A stretch of 64,000 nucleotides of DNA from Tritrichomonas musculus (taxonomy: Eukaryota; Parabasalia; Tritrichomonadida; Tritrichomonadidae). Positions 51,038-61,157 of this stretch are shown piece by piece; the stretch's first letter is position 1; each line of letters starts with the position of its first letter. The position numbers were made by a program, and so were the translations under genes. The DNA lies in contig JAPFFF010000006.1 in NCBI GenBank assembly GCA_039105265.1, forward strand, positions 5,208,001-5,272,000, given 5' to 3'. Below the pieces are notes generated by a model that was not told where the DNA came from, did not search any database, and worked only from the letters and a program-made list of their open reading frames with translations.

Positions 51038-52486
51038 ATGTTAAATAGTTCGTTTATAGTATCTTCCTCTGGTTTAAGAAATATTGTACTTTCTAAGAAA
51101 TGTCAGAGCGCCTCCGAAAATGATGATTTTCGATTTATATGTGGTCAAAAAGAAGTAAAAATGAATCGTATTTTCGCAGAGTTTATTTCACCAAGAGTAT
51201 CCCATTTTCATTCCGTTGATCCAACGCTCAAGTCTATTAACCTAGATGAATTTGATATGAAAGGTTTTCAAAGTGAAAAAAGTAACGAAAAAGGAGTTTT
51301 TTTCACAGAAGAAATGGTTGACATTTTCATGCGGCTTTCTACGGGTTATGAAATTGAAATCAATGAAAAATTGAGTCATAAAATTAGACTTCTAGCAATA
51401 ATGTTAGGAAATGAAGAAATTTACAAAAAAATTAATAATATATACCCTGATTACATTGATGAAAATAATATTGATTCGTGTATACAGTATTTACAGTGCT
51501 TCCACAAAGTTCCAAATAGTTTTGAAGATGATCGAATAATACAATTCATTGCAAGTCACTTCCATTCCATTGATCAATTAAAGCTATTATCGCTCCCTAA
51601 ATATGTTCTCTATTCCATAATTTCAAGTGAAAAATTAAAAATCGAAAATGAAGATTCAATCTACTTATTTATAAAGCAAGCATTTAATAATATCAATGAT
51701 ACTTGTAACGATAAGAATATTTACGATGATGATATCAGTATTATGCAATTTTATGAACTCATTGATTTCTCTTCTCTCAGTCAAAAAAATTTCTATGATT
51801 TTATTGACAATTTTGATCCAACATTAATGTCAACATTTTTATGGAGTAGGTTAAAGAAGTGCTTCTATTTAACATTTGGTAAGATTAGAAGTGTTTCAAC
51901 TGAAAATTTGCCAATTAGATACTCACCAAAAATAATAACGCTTCCTTATAATGAGAGCAATAGTAATGGATTTGATGGAATCATACACTATTATACCAAC
52001 AAATGTGGAGGTAATGTTCATGATCTTCGAATAATAGATATCACGTCTACTCCGTTAAACAGTTATTCCCAGTTACCAAAATATGCCGCTGATCTTGATA
52101 ACGTTAAAAGCTACTTCTGCTCCGCTAACATCAGAGATTCTTGGCTTTGTTATGACTTTAGAGATCGAAAAGTTAAGCCAACTTATTATTCAATTAGATC
52201 TACACGTGATTATGCAAAAGGTTATCATCATCTTAAAAATTGGTGTATAGAAGGATCAAATGACAATAAAGATTGGAAGATTCTCGATGCACGAAATGAT
52301 GAAACATCTCTTGATGATAGAAGTGCCTCAAATACATTCAAGATTCAATCATCTTTAGGTGAAAATGAATATTATCGATATTTGAGGATAAGAGAAACTG
52401 GTGCAAATACATATGGGCAATACAATTTAATCTTTTCTGCACTTGAATACTTTGGTAACGTGAAAGAAACAAGTGAAAATCCTTAA
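51038..52486 (+). CDS. BTB-like / discoidin-domain protein, 482 aa
   Basis: A third member of the family. Residues about 25-130 are BTB-like (FRFICGQKEVKMNRIFAEFI, then SHFHSVDPTLKSINLDEF), and 135-275 are BACK-like. Residues 300-475 form a discoidin domain (SWLCYDFRDRKVKPTYYSIR, WCIEGSNDNKDWKILD, YYRYLRIRETGAN). The frame is open to 51005, but the first ATG is at 51038; the earlier triplet is TTG. Compared with the genes at 27455 and 42689 the C-terminal domain is best conserved and the BTB part diverges, as expected if the N-terminal part is the variable partner-binding side. Function inferred only from architecture. Confidence 0.8.
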   Translation: MLNSSFIVSSSGLRNIVLSKKCQSASENDDFRFICGQKEVKMNRIFAEFISPRVSHFHSVDPTLKSINLDEFDMKGFQSEKSNEKGVFFTEEMVDIFMRLSTGYEIEINEKLSHKIRLLAIMLGNEEIYKKINNIYPDYIDENNIDSCIQYLQCFHKVPNSFEDDRIIQFIASHFHSIDQLKLLSLPKYVLYSIISSEKLKIENEDSIYLFIKQAFNNINDTCNDKNIYDDDISIMQFYELIDFSSLSQKNFYDFIDNFDPTLMSTFLWSRLKKCFYLTFGKIRSVSTENLPIRYSPKIITLPYNESNSNGFDGIIHYYTNKCGGNVHDLRIIDITSTPLNSYSQLPKYAADLDNVKSYFCSANIRDSWLCYDFRDRKVKPTYYSIRSTRDYAKGYHHLKNWCIEGSNDNKDWKILDARNDETSLDDRSASNTFKIQSSLGENEYYRYLRIRETGANTYGQYNLIFSALEYFGNVKETSENP

Positions 52487-52692
52487 ACGTGATTTATTTA
52501 AAGTCAAGACGGGTTCGAATATTGAGATTCTTTAAAAACAAAATTTTTAATTACATAATTTTTTTGAAGAAATACAAACAGAGTGAGTGATTCTTTGTTA
52601 ATGATTAACTAGGCCATTTATGGTTTCAAAATAAAAATCATTTCTTTATAAATTTTTTTAATATAAAATTTTATTATCTTATGTATACAAAA

Positions 52693-55600
52693 TTAAAATT
52701 TACATAAAGTTTTATATTTCGCAAGGATACCTAATACCTGTTGAATTGTAATTTTATGATTTTGAACAAGTAAATTTTCAATATTAACTTTAGATTCATC
52801 AGATAGTTGGTCAATTAATTCAATCGCATCTAACGACACCACTGATACCTTTAAATGTTGGAATTTGCACAATTTCATTAATGAAAAATCTTTTTGCCAT
52901 TGTTGATTTGTCAGATTCTCAGCAGCTTGCAAATACATATAGTCTTCTTCGCTTGGGATTGGAACTAAGATGCCAATTTGGCCAAGTAACGATGTATAAA
53001 ATAGAGCATCATTATATTTAGACTTCATCAAACTAGTAATTGCTTCTCCTACGTTATAAGAAGCTATTTTGATTAAATGTCCACATTGCGGCATAAAAAT
53101 GCCTCTTTCAGGCATATGTGATGCTCTCCAAGGTGAATTTGCGATAATGTCATCAGGTAATTTCAAAATTGATATTGTTCCGAATCTGTCAGCGACTGCA
53201 ATTTGGTACTTATCTAAGACTTGCATTGCTGTTAATTGTTTTGGTTCTGTATCACATGCAATTGGGACCAATTTTGGCTGATTTTTATCGTATGTTTTAA
53301 AAGCAAAGCAAATTACAGATTGCGTCTTATCACCAACCCAAACAATATTGTCAGAAATTCCTATAAAGCCAACTTGTGTGTGAATTGAAGCAAGTCCATC
53401 TGTATCAAAGATCCATTTTTCATTTTTTTGAAACATTGGATAAATATGTCTACCACTTCCGACGAGAACTATTCCTTTTATAAAAGATAGAACATTAGGG
53501 CGATCATCAATTGGAAGAGATTGGATTAAAGTCGGTTCAATCCCTCCGTTTGGAGTATTTTGTGTTTTATTAAATTGAATGATATTCAAAAAGTATTCGT
53601 TAATTTGATTATTTCTAGCTAATTGGCCTTGACTGAGTAATGTTATCTGATTTATATTTTCAATTTTTTTCTTTCTCTGGCAACCTAGGATGGCCTGTTC
53701 GGAATCTGGAACCACTAGAATTGATACTATTTCAAATCCTTCTTGATTATTTTGATTTGAATTTATCTGAACATTTATGTTCTGAAATTCTTCTTCACTT
53801 GGATTTTTACGGCTTAAAAGTGAAATGAACGAATTCAATTGATCTCCTTCATGTGACTTGCTAACCGTTAAAGTCACATCACCAAGATTTGCCATTCTTC
53901 TCGGTGTTCCTTTCGTTGTGAAAACTTGAGTTTTGAAATCTGTCTCAAATTTATCGACGGTTATCTCAGAAATTGTGCCGTCATTTTCAAGTTCAAACAA
54001 CTTATTGTCGCAGGTCGTAACTGACACTGGTGGTGAGTCGTTGACGGTCGCCGATAAAGCCAAGAACTGAGGATCTTTGTAAATCAAAGTTTTCTCGGCA
54101 AAAATCAAGACTGCCTCAGAAAAAGGGTAAATAAAAGGTGTCACTTTTCCTGAAAAAATTGTGTTTTTGTCATTTTTATCCAGGTCGAATTTATATACAA
54201 GACCTTCTTGTGTTGATGCATATAATTCATTCATCTTTTGGTCATAGATCATGTTGACAACTTGTGATGTGATATGAATGACCAAGTCGCCTGGATTGAG
54301 GTCATTTGAATAGATGGATATCGTCGAGTGTTCTGTGCCATCGGCCCTCGTGGCAATCGCTATATCTCTTTTATCACAAAAAGTTGCAGCGTATATCTGG
54401 CCGACCACTTTGTCCGTCAAAATGTTGAATTCTGAGTCAAGAACGATCGCTCGATTTCCGTTGTCGATTGAAACAAAGCAGCACTCTTCGCCGATAGCAG
54501 CGCATGATATCTCTTCTTGAGACTCCCAATGCTTCCACTCCTCCATCTTCTCTGTGTCGTTCTCAAGGAGAACGTTTATTCCTTTTCTATGGATTTGAAT
54601 GAAGTGGTTATTGAAACGGCCAATTAAAATTGTCTGATTTTCAGAGTAATTGAATGCTTGACCAATTATAGGGACGGTTTTGACAGACGATAGGAGGATT
54701 GTATCGTTACTTGTACAGAAAAGTTGTGGTTTTATATCTTTTTCATCGTCAAGGTTAATTTTGGTCAAAATACGACGGTTAAATTGAACTGTGTTTTGAA
54801 TCTGAGTTAAACAGGACTCGTCTTCATAGCCTGAGGCTACAATTAGGCTTCTGTCATTAAATATCGAAGATATTATGCGTGGCGTAAGATCCATCGATTG
54901 ATTGGGCAGCTCTTCAAAATGGGTGCTCAGAGGGTCAATTGGTGAAGGCAAGGAAATGAAGTAGCAGTCTCTGTGTTCTGAGACTGACAAAAGAAGGGTC
55001 GGTGAAAGGAGGTAGAAGAGAGAGGAAAGAGGAAATGTGCCCATAGGGGCTACATTAAAATCTGTAGTATTAAGACCAAACATATTGCCATCAATCGTTT
55101 GATAGATTAAATATGTTGGAGTGATAAAAAAATGAGACGATATTATGGAGGATTTAATTGTATTGCCATTTTCAAGTGATGTTATTTCTGTTTTCGAAAA
55201 TGCTAATATTGTGTTTCCTTGATTAGATGATAATATCTTATATGTATCACTTGAAACACTAAATTGATTAATTTGATTGTATTGTTGCGATGTAATATCA
55301 ATTAAAATAACAAATCTTTCGCTTTTTGAGTTCATAACTAAGAAGGCAAAAATATTATCTGTTGATCCTGGTGCAACCCCTAAAACAACGAAATCGGGAA
55401 GTTCAATCCTTATTTGTGCAAAATTAGTTTCCATATTACTTATAACATAACAGTTCTTTGAAAATCCGCAGCACACTAGAAATTTATGATTAATACTAGG
55501 CAAAACATGTGCAATAGGAATTTGCGATGGTGAAATACGATTGGTTAATTGATAATTCATAATTGTTTTAAAAGGCTGATCAGGAGAAAAAAAAACGATA

Positions 55601-55845
55601 AATGCATCTGTAGTAACTGCTGCAATTAATTCGCCAAATTGAGTGATATGACATATTGGTACCCCTAATGGGTATATTTCGCTTTGATCAATGCTAGGTA
55701 CTGATTCATTACAATCGATTTTTATTTTTTGCGCATAATTTCGAAAAATAAGAAGAGTATTGATAATATTTGGTTCTGATGATGTCAAAGGAATGGCATG
55801 GAGCACCTTCTGAGAACGTTGAATCGTTGAATGAAGAAGCTTCAT
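52693..55845 (-). CDS. SF3B3-like splicing factor (CPSF-A/DDB1 superfamily), 1050 aa
   Basis: SF3B3 (SF3b130/Rse1) is a triple beta-propeller scaffold of the U2 snRNP SF3b complex. The N-terminus MKLLHSTIQRSQKVLHAIPL matches the MYLYNLTLQRATGISFAI pattern of SF3B3. The C-terminal part has VADRFGTISILKLPDD, SYNVGEAITSLMKS and GQIGILVPIPSEED, equal to the VADKFGNICVVRLP, NYHVGETVLSL and GGIGILVPFTSHED stretches of SF3B3. CPSF160 and DDB1 are relatives but fit less well. The length is slightly below the usual 1200. The open frame reaches 55938, but the Met at 55845 fits the family start. It lies 112 bp behind an RRM gene on the same strand. The stop is within TAAA. Confidence 0.8.
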   Translation of the reverse strand: MKLLHSTIQRSQKVLHAIPLTSSEPNIINTLLIFRNYAQKIKIDCNESVPSIDQSEIYPLGVPICHITQFGELIAAVTTDAFIVFFSPDQPFKTIMNYQLTNRISPSQIPIAHVLPSINHKFLVCCGFSKNCYVISNMETNFAQIRIELPDFVVLGVAPGSTDNIFAFLVMNSKSERFVILIDITSQQYNQINQFSVSSDTYKILSSNQGNTILAFSKTEITSLENGNTIKSSIISSHFFITPTYLIYQTIDGNMFGLNTTDFNVAPMGTFPLSSLFYLLSPTLLLSVSEHRDCYFISLPSPIDPLSTHFEELPNQSMDLTPRIISSIFNDRSLIVASGYEDESCLTQIQNTVQFNRRILTKINLDDEKDIKPQLFCTSNDTILLSSVKTVPIIGQAFNYSENQTILIGRFNNHFIQIHRKGINVLLENDTEKMEEWKHWESQEEISCAAIGEECCFVSIDNGNRAIVLDSEFNILTDKVVGQIYAATFCDKRDIAIATRADGTEHSTISIYSNDLNPGDLVIHITSQVVNMIYDQKMNELYASTQEGLVYKFDLDKNDKNTIFSGKVTPFIYPFSEAVLIFAEKTLIYKDPQFLALSATVNDSPPVSVTTCDNKLFELENDGTISEITVDKFETDFKTQVFTTKGTPRRMANLGDVTLTVSKSHEGDQLNSFISLLSRKNPSEEEFQNINVQINSNQNNQEGFEIVSILVVPDSEQAILGCQRKKKIENINQITLLSQGQLARNNQINEYFLNIIQFNKTQNTPNGGIEPTLIQSLPIDDRPNVLSFIKGIVLVGSGRHIYPMFQKNEKWIFDTDGLASIHTQVGFIGISDNIVWVGDKTQSVICFAFKTYDKNQPKLVPIACDTEPKQLTAMQVLDKYQIAVADRFGTISILKLPDDIIANSPWRASHMPERGIFMPQCGHLIKIASYNVGEAITSLMKSKYNDALFYTSLLGQIGILVPIPSEEDYMYLQAAENLTNQQWQKDFSLMKLCKFQHLKVSVVSLDAIELIDQLSDESKVNIENLLVQNHKITIQQVLGILAKYKTLCKF

Positions 55846-55957
55846 GCTCAGAATCAATAAGGTTAAATTAAAAGGTGAAAAAATTGAATTTATCGTCTGG
55901 TAAAAGGACAAATAAGTATTCAAATTTTTAATATACAATTATTTTAATCATATACAT

Positions 55958-56581
55958 TTAAAAATCATTCATTTCTTTATTTTGAGCTTCTTTCGCCATC
56001 TCCTCATTCCTCTTCTTTAAGTATGCTTCTTTAGCAGCCTCTTCTTTAAGAATCTTTTCTACTTGTTCAGGTGGAACATATACCCATGAAAAGAAAGTCC
56101 TGCGTTGTCCAACTGGTGGGAGATCAATTTGATAAATTGGTGTGTATTTTTTTCCTATTCCGGGTGGATAATCAACTGCTGTAAAATATTTAAGATGGAG
56201 TGGGCCTTCAGGTTTTCTTCTTTTGTTTCTCTTGTATTCAAGCTCTTTTTCGTCAATTGGTGGTAAAGCAGCAAGCCTTTTTTCCCTCTCTTCTTTCATT
56301 CTCTGTTTTTTCTCCATCATTTCTTCAGGTGTTTTTGCGCTGTATTCTGCCCATTCTACATCCATTATTTGTCCATTAAGATTTTTTTCATTAAGTGCTT
56401 CGATTGCACGTGCTGCTGCATGCTTATCATCGTATTTAACATAACCAAAATTCGATCTTTGTTTTGTTTTATATCTTCGTGGAATATAAATATCATTAAT
56501 TTTACCAAACTCGGAAAAGACTTCTTCGAGAAATTTTTTACTGATATGATTTACAGGTTTAACAAAAAGAGTGTACGTCAT
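55958..56581 (-). CDS. RRM-domain RNA-binding protein, 207 aa
   Basis: Residues 1-80 are an RNA recognition motif: RNP2 as YTLFVKPV (3-10) and RNP1 as SNFGYVKY (43-50), then ARAIEALNEKNLNGQIMDVE. A charged helix (EEMMEKKQRMKEEREKR) follows, then a conserved-looking but unfamiliar segment (HLKYFTAVDYPPGIGKKY, VGQRRTFFSWVYVPPEQVEK), then a Glu/Lys helix. There is no RS tail, so it is not a classical SR protein. It lies directly upstream of the SF3B3-like gene on the same strand, and both suggest pre-mRNA processing, though co-regulation is inference. The stop lies in TAAA. Confidence 0.8.
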   Translation of the reverse strand: MTYTLFVKPVNHISKKFLEEVFSEFGKINDIYIPRRYKTKQRSNFGYVKYDDKHAAARAIEALNEKNLNGQIMDVEWAEYSAKTPEEMMEKKQRMKEEREKRLAALPPIDEKELEYKRNKRRKPEGPLHLKYFTAVDYPPGIGKKYTPIYQIDLPPVGQRRTFFSWVYVPPEQVEKILKEEAAKEAYLKKRNEEMAKEAQNKEMNDF

Positions 56582-57086
56582 ATAATTTAAAAAAAAAAGG
56601 TTAATTTTTTGATCTAAAGTTATATAAAATCCAGGCGATTATTAAAGGCGAATTTTTTAACCATTTCATTGACTTATTTGTTCTCAGATTACATTTTTAA
56701 CCTTTTATTAAATTTGTAAAATCAGAAATGATATTCAAAAGCCTATTTCTGATCATATGTCTAAAGAAAGATGAAAATTTTCAAAGTATAAAAAAAATCC
56801 AATTCATAACAAAAAAAACTTATTTTTTATACCAATACTCAAAAAATATTGAAAATGAGTTCAGTTACTGTTAACTATTTTAATAAAACTGATAATTTTG
56901 TTATAATGGATGATTAAAAATATATATATATTGAAAAAAAATATTAAATAAATGATATACAGTGTTAATAAATTGTATAAAGTAAATGATTATCATCATA
57001 ATAAATGAGTAAATTCATGTCTTGATGTAAAAAGTGTGTTCAAATTAAAAATACGTTAATTCATTAAGTAATCATTTAGCTCAGAA
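56582..57086. promoter_or_regulatory. Divergent promoter region, RRM gene / MBL gene
   Basis: About 0.5 kb of AT-rich DNA between two genes reading apart. TCATTT at 57072 is a good initiator for the hydrolase gene, ending 9 nt before its ATG. Nothing else is recognised. Confidence 0.45.
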
Positions 57087-57746
57087 ATGAGTTTTATTAA
57101 AAGATATGTTCAAGGAAAGTTAAAAAGTAATTGCTATATTTTTTATGATGAATCGAATATTGCTGTAATAGATCCCGGAGAAGATGGGCCACGAATTGAA
57201 GGAGTAATAAATTCAATTTCTAAAACACCTAAAATTCATATTCTTTTAACGCATGGGCATGCCGATCAAATATTATCTGTTCCATATCTAGTTCAAAAAT
57301 ATCCAAAAGCATTTGTATATGCTGGAAGATCAGAAAATCTCTTTCTTTACGATGCTGGAGTAAATTTATCACGGCATATGGGCAATGTTGTGACATTCTC
57401 AGATATATCTGATAATGTTAACTTAGTTACAGGTGGTGAAGAAATAAAAGTTGGAAAATATGTTATTCGTGTTTTAGAAACTCCTGGGCATACTCCTGGT
57501 AGTGTTTCTTATATAGTTCAAGATAAAGAAACTGTTTTTACAGGTGATACGATTCTTCGAGAAGGTATTGGTGGAACTCGTTTACCTTTTGGTGATGAAG
57601 CAAGCTTGATAACCTCAATTCATGATAAAATACTTACTTTGCCGCAAAAATATAAACTATTTCCAGCACATGGGGAACCAACAGATGTTCAGCATGAATT
57701 AACACACAATCCTTATGTTTTATCTATGAAAGGAAATGAGTCATAA
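57087..57746 (+). CDS. Metallo-beta-lactamase-fold hydrolase (glyoxalase II-like), 219 aa
   Basis: A small MBL-fold hydrolase of the bacterial glyoxalase II-like type. Zinc-site motifs: THGHADQ (55-61), TPGHTPG (133-138, His135), TGDT (Asp154) and FPAHGEPT (His195). In the usual THxHxDH the last His is replaced by Gln61, which should weaken the second metal site. The substrate cannot be read from sequence; thioester hydrolysis is the family's common reaction. Its single-domain form is nearer to bacterial than to animal glyoxalase II, so it may come by lateral transfer, as known for many trichomonad enzymes. No signal peptide. Start supported by TCATTT 15 nt upstream; stop within TAAA. Confidence 0.85.
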   Translation: MSFIKRYVQGKLKSNCYIFYDESNIAVIDPGEDGPRIEGVINSISKTPKIHILLTHGHADQILSVPYLVQKYPKAFVYAGRSENLFLYDAGVNLSRHMGNVVTFSDISDNVNLVTGGEEIKVGKYVIRVLETPGHTPGSVSYIVQDKETVFTGDTILREGIGGTRLPFGDEASLITSIHDKILTLPQKYKLFPAHGEPTDVQHELTHNPYVLSMKGNES

Positions 57747-58100
57747 AATATGAATTCTCTTTATTTTGATGGTCAATATGTTCTGAACTTGTTATTATTA
57801 ATAATAAACTTGTTTTTATTTCATAAAATTAATTAATAAACTTGTTTTTACAATTTGTTTCATTTAAAAGAAATTGATTAACTTCAAAGAAAAAATTGAG
57901 ATGGTTCCAAAATGATTTTGTTAAAAATGGTTTTATCTTAACAAATATTAAAATAATATTTAAATATATGCTAGAGAAAATATTTTGAGAAATTAAAAAT
58001 GATTAAATACGAGGAAAGCAATCTAAAAATAATAATATTTTTCGATATTTTTTAAAACCAAATTTTCAATTTTAAATTCAATATTTTAATCAAAAATAAA
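57747..58100. other. Intergenic, nothing recognised
   Basis: AT-rich spacer. It ought to hold the start of the seven-TM gene; no in-frame ATG or standard trichomonad intron signal (ACTAACACACAG) is seen. Confidence 0.5.
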
Positions 58101-59330
58101 TTGCTTTTCTTATCTTTACTTTCTTTATTTTATTTCCGCTTGATTGATAATTATTATTCATCGGGTAATGTTTTAAGGTTTGATGATTTTGGCTTCAATA
58201 GTGGTGGGATTTTCAATATAACTGTATCTTCTAATAAGAAAGCAACTTTTACCCTCCTTTTAGCAAACCAGACAGAATACTCTTCTCTTAGAGTCTATCC
58301 ATATTTGTACAGATCATTTTGCAAAAATAAAACTCAAGCTCTAGCATTATTGAATAAAACGTCACCAAAAAACACATATGATTTTGAATGGAATGATCAA
58401 ATTTCGTCAGCAGGAATTTACACCCCAGTATTAATTAATTGTTTGAATAATAACTCTTTAGTATATTATCGGATCGAGCTTCGTTTTCGAAATCCATCAT
58501 CATTTCTTGATTTTCGTGATGAAGGAATTTCAGCAAATGATGTAACGATGTCAATTATTTATTGTGTTTTTTCATTTGTTTGGTTTATAAATATTTTATA
58601 TGTACGCTCTTTATCAATCAATATATGTTATATGTTTGCAATCCTGCCTCCAATCAAAGCATTATCATTAGCACTTGCAGCAGCAACCTATGAATCATTA
58701 AGCTGTTCAGATAGCGTCCCAAATCTTTTATTTTATGCTCATATTACAGCCAACTCAGTTCATCTTTTCCTTTTTTCTTTCTTTATTGGTTTAGCATGTG
58801 ACGGTTATGGTGTATTTTTTGAAAAACTGCAAAATTCATCTTTCATGAATTATGGGTTTGCTTCTTTTGGCTTCTCGCTTTCTATGTCGTTGATTAATAT
58901 CTTTGATAATCCTGATATTATTCTTTATCTTGTTTTCACTTCACTTATTTTTGGTTTTTATTATTTTAATTTACTCAGCCAATCATTATCAACTGCAGTG
59001 CAAATTCAAAGACGAACGTCCTTTTTAATTGTTATTCAAAAATCAACGCATATTCTTGATTTTAGTTTGTCTGTTATAAGTTGTTTTATATTAATGGTTA
59101 CTTTTCAATGCTTCTCTATAGTTAAAGAATTAAACCACAATTTAAGTGATGGGATTATGGAATTGATCGAATTTGCTATTTATGCCTTCATAGCTTTCTT
59201 CTTCATGTTAAGAAAATCTTTTAATGGTTTTGATTCACAGCAAAACTGTGATTTGCAAGCAGATGCATGCTATTTATCAGAGCCTTCAAATAACGAATTT
59301 GTTTTTATCAGAAAAATATCCAGTCAATAA
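58101..59330 (+). CDS. Seven-transmembrane GOST-family protein (GPR107/TMEM87-like), no ATG found
   Basis: Residues 1-20 are a hydrophobic signal-like segment. Residues 20-145 are a lumenal beta-rich domain with several N-glycosylation sites (NITV, NQTE, NKTS), like the GOLD domain of GOST proteins. Seven hydrophobic segments follow between about 150 and 375, then a short cytosolic tail. The layout matches lung seven-TM receptors (GPR107, GPR108, TMEM87), which act in Golgi trafficking. The frame is open from 58056, but no ATG lies between the upstream stop (58053-58055) and the signal segment; the first Met is near residue 150. Non-AUG initiation, a short upstream exon, or early decay could explain this. 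The stop lies in TAAA. Confidence 0.65.
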   Translation: MLFLSLLSLFYFRLIDNYYSSGNVLRFDDFGFNSGGIFNITVSSNKKATFTLLLANQTEYSSLRVYPYLYRSFCKNKTQALALLNKTSPKNTYDFEWNDQISSAGIYTPVLINCLNNNSLVYYRIELRFRNPSSFLDFRDEGISANDVTMSIIYCVFSFVWFINILYVRSLSINICYMFAILPPIKALSLALAAATYESLSCSDSVPNLLFYAHITANSVHLFLFSFFIGLACDGYGVFFEKLQNSSFMNYGFASFGFSLSMSLINIFDNPDIILYLVFTSLIFGFYYFNLLSQSLSTAVQIQRRTSFLIVIQKSTHILDFSLSVISCFILMVTFQCFSIVKELNHNLSDGIMELIEFAIYAFIAFFFMLRKSFNGFDSQQNCDLQADACYLSEPSNNEFVFIRKISSQ

Positions 59331-59526
59331 AAACTGTTTATAGAGTATTATACTAATAATTTGATAATTATTAATGCCTTGTTTATAATAATTAAATCGT
59401 GATGTTTTTATTCTATTTTGTCTTGTTTCTTATTACAAAAAAATTTGATTTTTCAAAGAGATTAATGATTAAAAAAAAGTAAAAAATATACGAACATTTA
59501 TGAAAGAATTATTATTACACTTCCGA

Positions 59527-61074
59527 TTAATCTGTTAAAAGATCATTACGTAATGAATCAATTTCGTTTTGAAGTGAACGAATTTGTTCTTGAAGAGGAG
59601 TAGCAATAAAATTAGATGATGGTGCATTGAAATCATTGATATTTGTATTCGCAAGATTCTGTCTATATAAATTTGGATTTTCTATATTAATTTTTATATC
59701 ATTATCACGATTATTAAAATTATTATAATTTGAATTATCTGAACTAAGAGGCTCCAGGTTTGACTCCAGCTCTTTCATCTTCCTTAGAATATGTCTAGTA
59801 ACTTTCTTTGGATCCCATTTCTTTTTTAATCCTAAACCGTTCCTTAAGTCATGAAATGCTTGTATTATATCTTTCAATGAGAATTCAGAGTTTCTACCTT
59901 CATCTATATCAGTGATTTCCAAGAACTGCTTAAGTCTGTCAATTTCTCCGTTAAGATCATCAATTGCGCTAATCAATTGAGAATTCTCATTTTCGAGTTT
60001 ATGATTTTCTTTGATGGTCTTTTTCAATGCTTTAGCAACTTTTTTATTCATCGTTTTTAAATCTGATATTATTGAATTGGATTGATTATTTTCTTTTTCA
60101 ATGAATGAAAGCCTTTCTTGCATCTTTGACATTGAATCAACTATTTCACCCTTTTTATTATTTTCAATTTGCATTCTGTTATTTAAATTTTCAAGGTCAG
60201 ATATAAGTTTTAGTTTTTCTTGTTCAAGTTGATTTAATGAAATTCGATATTGTTCTTTTTCACTTTGTGCTTGTATTAATGAAGACTGCAACTGTTCTTG
60301 CTCTTTTCGCATTTGTATCATTTTTTTATGAACATTCTTCAGTTTAATTGTTGAGTTTTTTGACTCTTCGATGCTTTTCTTTTGATATTGTTCAATTGCT
60401 TCAGCATTTTTTTCTTCAATTTGTGAAATGGTTTGTTCAAGTTGATAATTGTTAGATTGGATTAATTTGATCTGGTTTTTCAAGTCAATTGAATTACTCT
60501 CTGCTGTTTCTGCTCGATTTCTCAGTGCAACAAGCTCAATCTCTTTTTGAGCTTCAAAGTCTATTATTTGTCCTTTAAGATGTTGTGTTTGAATAAGTAA
60601 TGTACGATTCTCATCTTCTAGCTTGTCAACTTGTTGTTTAAGCGTTACATTCTGTTTCAAAAACTCAATAATGTCTGGAAGACCATTAAATTGCTGTCTC
60701 GTTATTGATTTAGCGTTTATAATAAATTCGTTTTTTTCTTTTTGAATCTTTTGAGAATCTTCAATTCCACGATTAAGCTGAGATCTACTATTAACAATTA
60801 TCTGTCGTAAATTGATATTCATAGATAAAGCTGATTTAAATAATACAAATAATGTCTGTAAAACTCGAAAAGTTTCGGATGCACTTTTTTTTGCTGAGTG
60901 AAGTTTTATAAATGATTCGATTGCTCTTCCTTGTTCGAGGATGTCGTTTTGTAAATCAGAAAATTGTTTTTCAATTACATTTGCTGATGAAATATCGCTG
61001 GTTCCTGAAGAATTTGGAAGAATTTCTGATTCAAACGACTCGGAGTTTGGTGCTGGTTCGCTGAATTCACTCAT
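59527..61074 (-). CDS. Coiled-coil protein, 515 aa
   Basis: The N-terminal 45 residues are acidic and disordered (Ser/Glu-rich). Residues about 45-110 are helical (LQNDILEQGRAIESFIKLHS). From about 120 to 395 there is continuous coiled coil (KDLEDENRTLL type heptads; IEKENNQSNSIISDLKTMNK). A short Asn/Asp-rich linker and a final coiled segment (LQEQIRSLQNEIDSLRNDLL) end it. I recognise no catalytic or named domain. It could be a cytoskeletal or tethering protein, but this is only from shape. It lies 83 bp downstream of the RRM-BTB gene on the same strand. Confidence 0.75.
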   Translation of the reverse strand: MSEFSEPAPNSESFESEILPNSSGTSDISSANVIEKQFSDLQNDILEQGRAIESFIKLHSAKKSASETFRVLQTLFVLFKSALSMNINLRQIIVNSRSQLNRGIEDSQKIQKEKNEFIINAKSITRQQFNGLPDIIEFLKQNVTLKQQVDKLEDENRTLLIQTQHLKGQIIDFEAQKEIELVALRNRAETAESNSIDLKNQIKLIQSNNYQLEQTISQIEEKNAEAIEQYQKKSIEESKNSTIKLKNVHKKMIQMRKEQEQLQSSLIQAQSEKEQYRISLNQLEQEKLKLISDLENLNNRMQIENNKKGEIVDSMSKMQERLSFIEKENNQSNSIISDLKTMNKKVAKALKKTIKENHKLENENSQLISAIDDLNGEIDRLKQFLEITDIDEGRNSEFSLKDIIQAFHDLRNGLGLKKKWDPKKVTRHILRKMKELESNLEPLSSDNSNYNNFNNRDNDIKINIENPNLYRQNLANTNINDFNAPSSNFIATPLQEQIRSLQNEIDSLRNDLLTD

Positions 61075-61157
61075 TTCTCTATTATCAGATTCCTCGGAAT
61101 AAATACGTTAAAAAGTATTCAATTTGTATATTGGCCTTATAATTCAAATATTCGCCA

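Noticed and set aside
52846-55845. Reading the gene as DDB1 or CPSF160
   Set aside because: N-terminal LQR-like start, the VADRFG...LP stretch and GILVPIPSEED fit SF3B3 better; the relatives remain possible at lower weight.
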